DNA of 64,000 nucleotides, taken from NCBI GenBank assembly GCA_963931435.1, contig OZ007012.1:248001-312000 (forward strand), read 5' to 3'. Positions within the stretch are counted from its first letter, which is position 1. The number at the start of each line of letters is the position of its first letter. Under the pieces are notes generated by a model that saw only the letters and a list, made by a program, of their open reading frames with translations, ran no database searches and was not told the DNA's origin. Below, one piece after another: positions 43,655-52,126 of this stretch. Source of the DNA: Coprousia sp963931435. GTDB taxonomy: Bacteria > Actinomycetota > Coriobacteriia > Coriobacteriales > Coriobacteriaceae. The translations under genes and the position numbers were made by a program.

Positions 43655-43712
43655 GTGACAACGGGGGCAGGTTGGTTTGTCACGTGACAATCCAACCTGT
43701 CCCCCTTGTCAC
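43655..43712. repeat. REP-like 29+29-bp dyad, family 2
   Basis: Units 43655-43683 and 43684-43712 are inverted copies matching at 26 of 29 positions. Each is itself bounded by GTGACAA and TTGTCAC around a GGGGGCAGGTTGG body. It matches the dyad at 41897-41954; a half unit is at 45175-45189. Confidence 0.8.
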
Positions 43713-43747
43713 GCGGGGCGCAGTCCTTTCCTTCCTTCGTTCATTCC

Positions 43748-43836
43748 CACGTTTTTCCATCGAAAAATGTGGGAGACTTGCACATTTTTCCATCGAATAA
43801 TGTGCATCATTCCCACATTTTGGCATGGAACTTGTG
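43748..43836. promoter_or_regulatory. Three 33-bp-spaced palindromic repeats before AAA_14 gene
   Basis: Units beginning CACG/CACA at 43748, 43781 and 43814 repeat with a period of exactly 33 bp. Unit one is the palindrome 43745-43774 (CCCACGTTTTTCCATCG and complement), unit two is 43780-43805 (GCACATT ... AATGTGC), and unit three is degenerate. The shared core is CATTTTTCCATCGAA. They lie just upstream of a TATGAT hexamer (43846-43851) and the ATPase start, and look like cooperative operators. Confidence 0.65.
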
Positions 43837-43876
43837 CGATGGAGGTATGATAAAGCGGAGGGAGAGGAGGACGCCT

Positions 43877-45178
43877 TTGGAACGCTTGCTCATGAACGAC
43901 CTGCTTGCATGGTCAAGACGCGCTCATCGGAAGCCCCTGCTCCTGCTTGGCGCGCGCCAGACGGGCAAGACCTGGCTTCTGGAGGAGCTCGGACGACGTG
44001 CATTTGCCAACTGCGTGACGGTGGACTTCATGTTGGACCCGCAGGCGGCGGCCGTGTTCGAGCGGGATCTCGACCCGCAGCGCATCATCGCCGCCTTCGA
44101 ACTGCGCACCTCCCAGCGCATTCTTCCGGGTTCCACCCTGCTTATCCTCGATGAGGTGCAGGAAGCGCCCCGGGCCATAACGGCGCTCAAGTATTTCTGC
44201 GAGCGAGCACCGCAGTATCATGTCGCGGCGGCGGGCTCCTATATGGGCATCACGCTTGAGCGGCGGGATGCGTCCTTCCCGGTTGGAAAGGTCGAGGCGC
44301 TTACGCTCCATCCGCTTGGCTTCGAGGAGTTCGTGCGCGCCGTGGCGGGGGATCCCCTCGCAGATGCGCTCCATAGCGCGGATATGGAGCTGCTGTCCTC
44401 GGCCGTCGATCGTTTGGAAGCCCTGCTCAAAGAATATCTCGTCGTGGGCGGCATGCCCGAGCCAGTGGCAATCTACGCCGAGGGGGGAGACGTGGCGGAG
44501 GTTCGCCGCAGGCAGGCGCAGATCCTCGCCGATTATGATGCGGATTTTAGCAAGCATGCACCCGCACGCATCTTGGAGCGCATGAGGCTCGTGTGGCAAT
44601 CGGTGCCGCGTCAGCTCGCGCGCGAGAACAAGAAGTTCGTGTTCGGAGCCGTGCGCCCGGGTGGGCGTTCGCGCGATTTCGAGGAGAGCATCCAATGGCT
44701 GTGCGATTATGGCGTGCTCGACCGCGTGCGGCGCGCATCGGCTCTGCGCGTGCCGCTGGCGAGTTATGCCGACGTTGCGGTCTTCAAGTTGTTCTGCCTG
44801 GATGTGGGGTTGCTGGGTGCCATGGCCGGGTTGAGGCCGCAGGCGCTCCTTGAGGGCTCGACGCTGTTTACCGAGTTCAAGGGGGCGCTTACCGAGCAAT
44901 ATGTTGAGCAGCAGCTCCGCCTGCGCGGGCTGGCTCCGGCGTATTGGTCAAACGATGCGGGCTCCGCAGAGGTCGATTTTGCTGTCGGTGAGAATGGGGC
45001 CGTCCTTCCCATAGAAGTCAAGGCGGCAGAGAATCTGCGCGCGAAGAGCCTCAAGGTCGCTTGCGAGAAATTCGGCCTCGGGCGTGCCGTGCGCACCTCT
45101 CTTTCCGGCTACCGCGACGAGGGCTGGCTGGTGAATATACCGCTGTGGGCGATCGGCAGCCTGCCCGAGCTCGTGTGA
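43877..45178 (+). CDS. AAA_14/DUF4143 family ATPase
   Basis: A 433-aa protein: P-loop KPLLLLGARQTGKTWLLEEL near the N-terminus, Walker B STLLILDEVQEAP, sensor AAAGSYMGITLER, and a C-terminal DUF4143 domain with a PD-(D/E)XK-like patch (GSAEVDFAVG ... LPIEVKAAEN). The family is very common in gut bacteria and has no known role. I chose TTG 43877 because AGGAGG lies 6 bases upstream and the protein then starts MERLLMNDLLAW like its relatives. ATG 43847 is in frame but overlaps a possible -10 box. The stop codon falls inside a partial family 2 repeat. Confidence 0.82.
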   Translation: MERLLMNDLLAWSRRAHRKPLLLLGARQTGKTWLLEELGRRAFANCVTVDFMLDPQAAAVFERDLDPQRIIAAFELRTSQRILPGSTLLILDEVQEAPRAITALKYFCERAPQYHVAAAGSYMGITLERRDASFPVGKVEALTLHPLGFEEFVRAVAGDPLADALHSADMELLSSAVDRLEALLKEYLVVGGMPEPVAIYAEGGDVAEVRRRQAQILADYDADFSKHAPARILERMRLVWQSVPRQLARENKKFVFGAVRPGGRSRDFEESIQWLCDYGVLDRVRRASALRVPLASYADVAVFKLFCLDVGLLGAMAGLRPQALLEGSTLFTEFKGALTEQYVEQQLRLRGLAPAYWSNDAGSAEVDFAVGENGAVLPIEVKAAENLRAKSLKVACEKFGLGRAVRTSLSGYRDEGWLVNIPLWAIGSLPELV

Positions 45179-45189
45179 CAAGGGGGCGG
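45175..45189. repeat. Partial family 2 REP-like unit
   Basis: GTGACAAGGGGGCGG matches the left end of the 29-base units at 41897 and 43655 but the rest is absent. It includes the AAA_14 stop codon (TGA 45176-45178). Confidence 0.5.
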
Positions 45190-45191
45190 CG

Positions 45192-45197
45192 TATAAT
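45192..45197 (+). promoter_or_regulatory. Candidate -10 box for recQ
   Basis: A perfect TATAAT lies 26 bp before the recQ start. No good -35 hexamer is seen at the normal distance. GAAGGGGGTGGG is the ribosome site. Confidence 0.5.
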
Positions 45198-45223
45198 CCT
45201 CGCTACTACGAAGGGGGTGGGCG

Positions 45224-47227
45224 ATGGCTCAGATGGCAGAGGCTCGGGCGGCGCTCGAGCAGTACTTTGGCTACCGGTCGTTCCGGCCCGGCCAGGAGCG
45301 GCTCGTCGAGGCCATCCTCGCCGGTCGCGACGCGCTCGGCGTCATGCCCACCGGCGCCGGCAAGTCCATCTGCTACCAGATCCCCGCGCTCACGCTCCCT
45401 GGCATCACCCTCGTGGTGAGCCCCCTCGTCTCGCTCATGGGCGACCAGGTGCGCGCCCTCAAGGCCGCGGGCGCCCGCCCGAGCTACCTCAACTCGACGC
45501 TCACCCCCGCCCAGCAGAACACCGTGCTCAAGCGGGCGCGCGAGGGCTGGTACCAGATCATGTACGTCGCCCCCGAGCGCCTGGCCGACGAGCGGTTCCT
45601 CGCGTTCGCGCGGCATGTCGCCGGGCCTGAGGGCATCGGCATACCGCTTGTCGCGGTGGACGAGGCGCACTGCGTGAGCCAGTGGGGGCAGGATTTCCGC
45701 CCCTCGTACCTGGAGATCGCGCGCTTCATCGAGGTACTGTCCCAGCGCCCCGTGGTCGCGGCCTTCACGGCGACGGCGACCGAGCGCGTGCGCACCGATA
45801 TTGTGCAGATGCTCGGCCTGCGTCGGCCCGAGACCGTGGTCACCGGGTTCGATCGCCAGAACCTCTACTTCGGTGTGGAGGAGATGGGCGACAAGGCCAA
45901 GGCAATGTGGATCCGCGACTACGCGCTCGCCCACGCCGACGAGAGCGGCATCATCTACTGCTCGACGCGCAAGGCGGTGGACGAGCTCGCGTTCAGCCTG
46001 GGTCGCGCGCTCGCGCCGGCGGGCATCGCCGTGGGGCGCTACCATGCCGGCATGCCCGCTGACGAGCGCGCCGCGAGCCAGGCGGCGTTCATCGACGACA
46101 CCGTGCCCGTGATGGTGGCGACCAACGCCTTCGGCATGGGGATCGACAAGCCCAACGTGCGCTACGTGATCCACCACAACGTGCCCGAGAGCATCGAGGC
46201 CTACTACCAGGAAGCGGGGCGTGCGGGGCGCGATGGCGATCCGGCGAGCTGCTACCTGCTCTGGAACGGCAACGATTTCCGCCTGCGTCGCTACCTGATC
46301 GATCGCGGGGACGATGAAAGCGAGGCGGACGAGGAGGCTCGCGAGCGGGCGCGCCAGAACCGCTACCGGCTGCTGCGGGCCATGGAGGGCTATTGCGAGA
46401 CGACGGACTGCCTGCGCGCCTACATCCTGCGGTATTTCGGCGACGAGGGCGCGCTCGGGGTGGCGGTACCCGGCGGCACTGCATCCGACGTGGCGGCCGA
46501 GCGGGCCGCCGGCTGCGGCAACTGCTCCAACTGCACCACGAGCTACGAGGTAGAGGATGTGACCGAGCCCGCCCGTGCGGCGGTGCGCCTGGTGCGCGAT
46601 ACCGGCGGGCGCTTCGGCCGCTCGCTCGTTGCCGAGGCGCTGCATGGCGCCAACACCGAGCGCATTCGGCAGTATCGGCTCGACGAGACGCCGGATTACG
46701 GCGCGCTTGCCGAAGAGCCCCTCGCGCGCATCAAGGACGTCATCGGCCAGCTGGTGGGCAGGGGCTACCTGGCGCAGTCGCAGGGGCAGTACCCCGTGGT
46801 GGGGCTGGGCCCGCGCGCGGGGGAGGCCCTTGAGGGCGCGGAGGGGTTCGCCTTCACCATCAAGCGCCGGGCTGCGGCGCGCTCGCGTGCCCACCGCGCT
46901 CGCCGCGCGGTCGACCTGCTGCGCGCGGAGGCGGAGTCGGACGCGCGTCCGCGCGTGGGCGATGATGCCGAGCTGTTCGAGCGCCTGCGCGAGCTGCGCC
47001 GCGAGCTGGCGATCGAACGCGGCTGGGCGCCGTACATGGTGTGCACCGACAAGGCGCTGCGCGGCATGTGCCGGCGGCGCCCCGCCACGCGCGGCGAGCT
47101 GCTCGAGGTGCCGGGCATCGGCGAGAAGAAGGCCGACGACTTCGGCGACGCCTTCCTAGCCGAGATCGCCCGCTTCGAAGACGACCGCGCGGGGGATCAC
47201 TCGGACCAGTCGAGCGTGAGACCGTAG
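45224..47227 (+). CDS. recQ: ATP-dependent DNA helicase RecQ
   Basis: A 667-aa RecQ with motif 0 FGYRSFRPGQERLVEAIL, Walker A MPTGAGKSICYQ, the DEAHCVSQWGQDFRPSY box, FTATAT, ATNAFGMGIDKPNVRYVIHH and QEAGRAGRDG. The RQC zinc-binding region (CETTDCLRAYIL ... CGNCSNC) and a C-terminal HRDC domain (LRELRRELAIERGWAPYMV ... LLEVPGIGEKKADDFG) follow. It unwinds 3'-5' in recombination and repair. Its last 31 bp overlap the 3' end of the convergent RpiR gene. Confidence 0.96.
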   Translation: MAQMAEARAALEQYFGYRSFRPGQERLVEAILAGRDALGVMPTGAGKSICYQIPALTLPGITLVVSPLVSLMGDQVRALKAAGARPSYLNSTLTPAQQNTVLKRAREGWYQIMYVAPERLADERFLAFARHVAGPEGIGIPLVAVDEAHCVSQWGQDFRPSYLEIARFIEVLSQRPVVAAFTATATERVRTDIVQMLGLRRPETVVTGFDRQNLYFGVEEMGDKAKAMWIRDYALAHADESGIIYCSTRKAVDELAFSLGRALAPAGIAVGRYHAGMPADERAASQAAFIDDTVPVMVATNAFGMGIDKPNVRYVIHHNVPESIEAYYQEAGRAGRDGDPASCYLLWNGNDFRLRRYLIDRGDDESEADEEARERARQNRYRLLRAMEGYCETTDCLRAYILRYFGDEGALGVAVPGGTASDVAAERAAGCGNCSNCTTSYEVEDVTEPARAAVRLVRDTGGRFGRSLVAEALHGANTERIRQYRLDETPDYGALAEEPLARIKDVIGQLVGRGYLAQSQGQYPVVGLGPRAGEALEGAEGFAFTIKRRAAARSRAHRARRAVDLLRAEAESDARPRVGDDAELFERLRELRRELAIERGWAPYMVCTDKALRGMCRRRPATRGELLEVPGIGEKKADDFGDAFLAEIARFEDDRAGDHSDQSSVRP

Positions 47228-48030
47228 AGCGGGTCGCCCTTGGTGCTCGGGAATCGGCTGATGTAGCACGAGGAGAGCAGGTCGAAGAGGTAGGTTACCG
47301 CATACTTTGAATACACGCCAAGCCGGTCGATGCCGTTGCCGGCGCCGCTGAGGCGGTAGACGCGGTCATAGGCCCGCGTCGCGGTCTCGCTGCTGAACGC
47401 GGTGATGAGGATCTTTCTGCCCTGCCGGCGTGCCAGCTGATCGTGGACCTGCGTTGCGAAGAGTCCCGAAACCGAGACCACGATGACGAGGTTCTCAGAG
47501 GCCCTTTCGGCGTCCCTGGATGAAGCGATGTCGGTGCCTGCGAGGATGCGCACGATCTTGCCCGCGAAAAACATCTCCTGCTGGAAGCGTGTAAGGTTTC
47601 CGCTTACGTTGTTGGTGCACCAGATCTCGACGTTCGAGCGCCTCTCGATCTCGTCCGCCAGATGCTCGATGACGGCGTCGGACACACGGCTCTCTACTTC
47701 GGCGAACATCTCGATCATGCGCACGTCCAGCTCGGCACGGTACTTCCCGTAAGTCATCTCGGCTTCGCGATGGCTGAGGTCGCTGGGAAACACGGATTGC
47801 GAGAACGAATCCTTCAGGGCGCTGAGCGAGGGATATCCAAGGCGGTTGCAAAAGCGCCGCACGGCCGAGCGGGTTACGAACGCCTCGCGTGTGATGGCGG
47901 TCACGTTGATGTCCCGTGAGCGCCTGAGGTGGGTTATGAGATAGCGTGCGATCGAGGCATCGTTGGAACCCGGCTCGGTGTTGATGATGGCACTGATGCG
48001 GTTGAGCACATCGAAATCGCTGATGTTCAC
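47197..48030 (-). CDS. RpiR family regulator of the adjacent GH1/EIIBC locus
   Basis: A 277-aa RpiR protein: HTH region ITREAFVTRSAVRRFCNRLGYPSLSALKDSF, then a SIS domain (VEIWCTNNVSGNLTRFQQEM, LVIVVSVSGLFATQVHDQL, ILITAFSSETATRAYD). GTG 48030 was chosen because GAGGAGG lies 7 bases before it; ATG 48063 is also in frame but has no ribosome site. It is divergent from a GH1 gene and an EIIBC gene, so a phosphorylated beta-glucoside is the likely ligand. Its 3' end overlaps recQ by 31 bp on the opposite strand. Confidence 0.88.
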   Translation of the reverse strand: MNISDFDVLNRISAIINTEPGSNDASIARYLITHLRRSRDINVTAITREAFVTRSAVRRFCNRLGYPSLSALKDSFSQSVFPSDLSHREAEMTYGKYRAELDVRMIEMFAEVESRVSDAVIEHLADEIERRSNVEIWCTNNVSGNLTRFQQEMFFAGKIVRILAGTDIASSRDAERASENLVIVVSVSGLFATQVHDQLARRQGRKILITAFSSETATRAYDRVYRLSGAGNGIDRLGVYSKYAVTYLFDLLSSCYISRFPSTKGDPLYGLTLDWSE

Positions 48031-48115
48031 CGGGTTCCTCCTCGCGGTGCCGCAATGGGTCATGGTTCGTTTATTGAATCAACGCATCTCGATTATCTCC
48101 TTATATTTTGAACCG

Positions 48116-48127
48116 GATGACGTCATC
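48116..48127. promoter_or_regulatory. Candidate operator, perfect 12-bp palindrome
   Basis: GATGACGTCATC lies midway between the divergent RpiR (48030) and GH1 (48203) starts, in an AT-rich promoter region. It is a plausible binding site for the adjacent regulator, although it differs from the TGAAA/TTTCA-type sites elsewhere in the window. Confidence 0.45.
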
Positions 48128-48202
48128 GATATAGTTAATTCTCCTGTTGGAGCGTGTTCCGGCACGGTCGGACTGCGCGCAGCGGAACGGGAAAGGGGGA
48201 CC

Positions 48203-49636
48203 ATGAGGATGCAGACGGAAGACGGATGCGCCCGCAGGCCGTTTCTCTGGGGTTCTGCCACGGCCGCCTATCAATGCGAGGGCGCGTGGAACGAGGGCGG
48301 CAAAGGGCTGGGTGAATGGGATTCCTTCAACCACTCCAGCGTCAAGAACATCAACCATGTGGATGGTGACGTAGCCTGCGATTTCTACCATCGCTATGAG
48401 GAGGACATCCGCCTCATGCGCGAGGGCGGACAGAACACGTTTCGCTTCTCGATCGCTTGGAGCCGCATCATGCCGGAGGGCGTGGGCGCGGTCAACGAGG
48501 AGGGCGTCGCCTTCTACAACCGCGTGATCGATTGCTGCCTTGAGAACGGGCTCGAGCCGAACGTGACGCTTTTTCATTACGATCTGCCCTATGCGCTGGC
48601 ACGTCGGGGTGGATGGCTCAACTCCGATATGGCCGATTGGTTCTGCGCATACGCTCGCGTGTGCTTCGCGCGCTTCGGCGACCGCGTGAAGATCTGGTCC
48701 ACGATCAACGAGCCGCACTTCTACAGCTATTGCGCGAACGTGCTGGGCAACTACCCGCCCAACCGCTCCCTCGATATCCAGTCGTTCATGCAGTACCAGT
48801 ACAACCTCATGCGGGCGAGTGCCCTCGCGGTGCGTGCATACCGGGAGATGGGTTGCGAGGGCAGTATCGGCGTGGTGCATGATGGCGGCGTAGTGGAGCT
48901 GGATCCTGCGACCGAGCATCCTGACGAGGTGTTCCGCGCCGCGGATTTCTTCGCCAACCGCATGATCCTCGCGCCGTGCCTGCAGGGCGAGCTTCCGCCT
49001 GAGATGGATGACATGCTGGGCAGGCTGGAGGTTTCGCTGTATCGAGCTCCCGGCGACGTGGAAGAGTTCAAGCAGGGCGTGGGCGATTTCATCGGGCTCA
49101 ACGTGTACTGCCGCGAATATGTGACCGACTGGCATGGCGGGGAACTGGCGGTCTCGGCCAACAACAAGGGCGGGGCCAGCAGGAAGATCGAGGGCAAGTG
49201 CATCGCGCCGCTGTTCGAGAGCGCTTGCGACCCAGACGTTCCGCGCAACAAATGGGGGCGCGAGATCCTTCCCAGCTGCATGTACACCACCATCATGGAC
49301 ATCCACGAGCGCTACGGGGCGCCGCGGATATTCATCACCGAAAACGGTCATGGCGCCTACGAGCAGCCCGGCCCGGGCGGGCGCGTCGAGGACGATGACC
49401 GGATCGAGCTCCTGAGCGCGTTCATCGAGCATATGATGCGCGCTCGGCACGACGGGGCGCGGGTTGAGGGTTATTACCTGTGGTCGACCATGGATCTCTA
49501 CAGCTGGATCAACGGTTACGAGAAGCGCTATGGGTTGGTGCGCGTCGACTTCGAACGCGATCTGGAGCGCACACCCAAGAAGAGCTGGTACTGGTATCGA
49601 GATCTGATCAAGCGGTATCGCGACGAGGAAAGGTAG
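48203..49636 (+). CDS. GH1 family 6-phospho-beta-glucosidase
   Basis: A 477-aa GH1 enzyme of normal length: FLWGSATAAYQCEGAWNEGG, acid/base Glu in STINEPHFYSY, nucleophile Glu in IFITENGHG, and a YYLWSTMDLYSWINGYEKRYG C-terminal signature. It would hydrolyse the phospho-beta-glucoside delivered by the EIIBC that follows 9 bp downstream. AAAGGGGGA precedes ATG 48203. It resembles classical 6-phospho-beta-glucosidases more than the longer GH1 at 6795. Confidence 0.9.
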   Translation: MRMQTEDGCARRPFLWGSATAAYQCEGAWNEGGKGLGEWDSFNHSSVKNINHVDGDVACDFYHRYEEDIRLMREGGQNTFRFSIAWSRIMPEGVGAVNEEGVAFYNRVIDCCLENGLEPNVTLFHYDLPYALARRGGWLNSDMADWFCAYARVCFARFGDRVKIWSTINEPHFYSYCANVLGNYPPNRSLDIQSFMQYQYNLMRASALAVRAYREMGCEGSIGVVHDGGVVELDPATEHPDEVFRAADFFANRMILAPCLQGELPPEMDDMLGRLEVSLYRAPGDVEEFKQGVGDFIGLNVYCREYVTDWHGGELAVSANNKGGASRKIEGKCIAPLFESACDPDVPRNKWGREILPSCMYTTIMDIHERYGAPRIFITENGHGAYEQPGPGGRVEDDDRIELLSAFIEHMMRARHDGARVEGYYLWSTMDLYSWINGYEKRYGLVRVDFERDLERTPKKSWYWYRDLIKRYRDEER

Positions 49637-49645
49637 GGGAGACGG

Positions 49646-51046
49646 ATGAAGTACGAGGCAATGTCAAAGGCCGTCATCGCTGCGGCGGGCGGCAAGGACA
49701 ACATCACATCGGTTACGCACTGCGCGACGCGTCTGCGTATCGACGTGCGTGACACCGTCAAGGTGGATGTGGACGCCGCAAAGGCCGCCGACCAGGCGCT
49801 CGGCGCCGTTGTGAGCGGCGGGCAGCTGCAGGTTATCATCGGACCCAATGTGACCGAGGCCTACAACGATTTTCTCGAGGTGGCTGGGATCGAGGCTGGC
49901 GGCGGCGTGGTTGCCGACGATGAGGCGACGGCCAGAGACATCGCCGCCGGCATCAAGCGCGGCAATACGGCGATGGGGCTCATTGAGCGGTTCGGCAACG
50001 TGTCCGCTCAGGTGTTCATGCCCATCGTTCCGGCGCTCATCGTGGGCGGTCTCATCCTCTCCATCAAGAATCTGCTGGTGAACTACGGCGGCCTGAGCAC
50101 CGACAGCGGCACGGCGCAGGTGCTGCTCGCCATCTTCAGCGCTTCGCTCAGCTTCCTGCCGGTGTACCTCGGCTATCAGCTCGCGGCGGTCATGAAGATG
50201 CAGCCCATTATGGGAGCCATGCTCGGCGCGCTCATGATCAGCTCGTCCATCAGCGGTGTCGAGGGGCTCGATTTCTTCGGCATCCCCATTCCTGCGAATG
50301 ATTACTCCAGCACCGTGGTGCCCATCGTGCTGGGTGTGGTGTTCATGTACTTCGTGGACAAGTTGCTTCAGAAGATAATCCCCGATGTCGTCAAGCTGTT
50401 CTTGAAGCCCCTGCTTACGATGATCATCGTTGTGCCGGTCGAGCTCATCGTGCTCGGTCCGGTGGGCAGCATGATGGGCTACGCTCTGAGCGACGCGGTG
50501 ACGTGGCTCATGAACAACGTGGCGTTCATCGCCACGCCCATTCTGGCTGCTCTCAATCCCTATTTCGTCATGCTTGGTCTGGATAAGGCTTACATCGCCA
50601 TCGAGGTGACGAGCTTGGCGCAGCTTGGCTGGGCTCCCATCATCTTCGGCTTCATCTCCAACCTCTGCATCGGTGGCACGAGCCTCGCTTTGGCGACGGC
50701 GATGAAGGGCGACAAGGCCAAGCGCGGCATGGTCACCACCGTCGCCATCACGGCGCTGTGCGGCGTGACCGAGCCCGCGTTCTACGGCAGCCTCATCGAG
50801 CGTCCACGTCTGCTCGTTGCGACCGCCATCGGCGCGCTTTCGGCGGGTCTTGTTGCGGGCATCTTCGTGCTCAAGGAGTATGTTGCTGGATCGTGCCCCG
50901 GCCTGCTTTCGGCACTCATCTTCATCGCGCCCGATGGCTCTATGGGCAACTTCATCCTTGCGTGCGTGGTCGCTGCCATCTCCATTGCGGTGTCGTTTAT
51001 CGCAGCGCGTGTGATCATTGCCAAGTACCCCGAATACGCCAAGTAA
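49646..51046 (+). CDS. PTS glucose/beta-glucoside-family EIIBC
   Basis: A 466-aa protein. EIIB (~1-85) starts normally (MKYEAMSKAVIAAAGGKDNI) with phospho-Cys in SVTHCATRLRIDV; EIIC follows (~105-460) with about ten membrane helices, GYQLAAVMKMQPIMGAMLG and CGVTEPAFYGSLIERPR. There is no EIIA domain. It forms an operon with GH1 (9 bp gap) under the divergent RpiR. It is a useful comparison for the fusion gene at 16431, whose EIIB lacks this N-terminal helix. Confidence 0.9.
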   Translation: MKYEAMSKAVIAAAGGKDNITSVTHCATRLRIDVRDTVKVDVDAAKAADQALGAVVSGGQLQVIIGPNVTEAYNDFLEVAGIEAGGGVVADDEATARDIAAGIKRGNTAMGLIERFGNVSAQVFMPIVPALIVGGLILSIKNLLVNYGGLSTDSGTAQVLLAIFSASLSFLPVYLGYQLAAVMKMQPIMGAMLGALMISSSISGVEGLDFFGIPIPANDYSSTVVPIVLGVVFMYFVDKLLQKIIPDVVKLFLKPLLTMIIVVPVELIVLGPVGSMMGYALSDAVTWLMNNVAFIATPILAALNPYFVMLGLDKAYIAIEVTSLAQLGWAPIIFGFISNLCIGGTSLALATAMKGDKAKRGMVTTVAITALCGVTEPAFYGSLIERPRLLVATAIGALSAGLVAGIFVLKEYVAGSCPGLLSALIFIAPDGSMGNFILACVVAAISIAVSFIAARVIIAKYPEYAK

Positions 51047-51090
51047 CGCATTGCTTCAATTTGGGCGGCGGAGCGCTTTCGCCGCGATTG

Positions 51091-51117
51091 GGGGCGGGCC
51101 GCGCGCCCGCCCCTTTT
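51091..51117 (+). terminator. Intrinsic terminator after EIIBC
   Basis: GGGGCGGGC (51091-51099) pairs with GCCCGCCCC (51105-51113) around CGCGC, followed by TTTTCTGT. Confidence 0.88.
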
Positions 51118-51174
51118 CTGTCATGGTTATCGATTCCGTCTCGTAGCGGGCCGCAGGGCAAGGAGAGGAGTTCC

Positions 51175-52065
51175 ATGGTTCCGTTCGGGCTTGTGCTCGC
51201 GGGCATCAACCTCTATTGGGGGCTTACGCAGGTGCTCATCAAGCACGCGCTGCATTATATGTCATCGAGCGCGTACGCGACGCTGCGGTTCGGAGCTGCC
51301 GCTTTGCTGCTCCTGGTTATCGCCATCGTACGCCGTGTGCGCATCAATCGCTCGGCCTGGTTGCATGGCGCGGTGCTGGGGGTCTTGGTCGGGGGACAGA
51401 TGCTCGTCAGCACGTACAGCCTCTATTTCACCTCATCCACCAATGCGGTCTTCATCGCTCAGCTCTCGGTCGTCGTGGTGCCAGCCTTCTGCTGCTGGCG
51501 TGCGCGTCGTCCCCCCTCGCGCAACCTCGTTTTCGCCATCATCATCGTTCTGATGGGTTTGACGATCTTCACTGGAGCGCTTTCCGGAGCACTCAACGGC
51601 GGCGACGCGATTGCGGTGGTCGCGATGATAGGTTCGTGTGTGCAGATCGTATACGGTGCCCGAGTTGCGGTGCACGATGACGTGTTCGCGCTCACCGTCG
51701 TGCAGATGCTCGTTGCGACGGCGCTCTCTGTTCCGTTCGCGCTGATCCAAGGTGGTCCACAGGTGGTTTGGACTCCCGAGAGCGTGGGAATCATTGCGCT
51801 CACGGGTTTGATTGGCAGCGGTGTCTGCCATTCGCTCATGCTCGTCGTGCAAAAGCACATTCCGCCAGCTTCCGTCTCGTTCATCAACGTTTTGTACCCT
51901 GTGTTCTCCATGGTGGGAGCAGCGATTATCCCCGATGCTGCCGGGTTCGTAGAAGCGGTCACTTTCGCGAAGCTCGCGGGGGCGGCGATCATGATCGGGG
52001 GCATGCTTCTGTTCTTCGCCGGCGGGATGCGCTCAAGGCGGAGCGCGTCTGCGAGCGCCTTATAA
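51175..52065 (+). CDS. EamA/DMT family transporter
   Basis: A 296-aa protein with ten predicted membrane helices in two EamA repeats (AGINLYWGLTQVLIKHALHY ... and SVGIIALTGLIGSGVCHSLM ... with the P-x-F-s-hydrophobic second-repeat pattern). EamA proteins export or import amino acids, nucleobases or other metabolites; the substrate is unknown. AAGGAGAGGAG precedes ATG 51175. Between a terminator and a Gfo/Idh gene 61 bp downstream. Confidence 0.85.
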   Translation: MVPFGLVLAGINLYWGLTQVLIKHALHYMSSSAYATLRFGAAALLLLVIAIVRRVRINRSAWLHGAVLGVLVGGQMLVSTYSLYFTSSTNAVFIAQLSVVVVPAFCCWRARRPPSRNLVFAIIIVLMGLTIFTGALSGALNGGDAIAVVAMIGSCVQIVYGARVAVHDDVFALTVVQMLVATALSVPFALIQGGPQVVWTPESVGIIALTGLIGSGVCHSLMLVVQKHIPPASVSFINVLYPVFSMVGAAIIPDAAGFVEAVTFAKLAGAAIMIGGMLLFFAGGMRSRRSASASAL

Positions 52066-52126
52066 TGGGCGGTAGATGACGCAAGGGCGCCGCGCGCCGG
52101 CGTCCGCGACGAAGGGAGTACCGTCC

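Noticed and set aside
43745..43836. Possible CRISPR array (33-bp period repeats)
   Set aside because: Only three units, no spacer diversity, palindromic cores and no cas genes; operators fit better.
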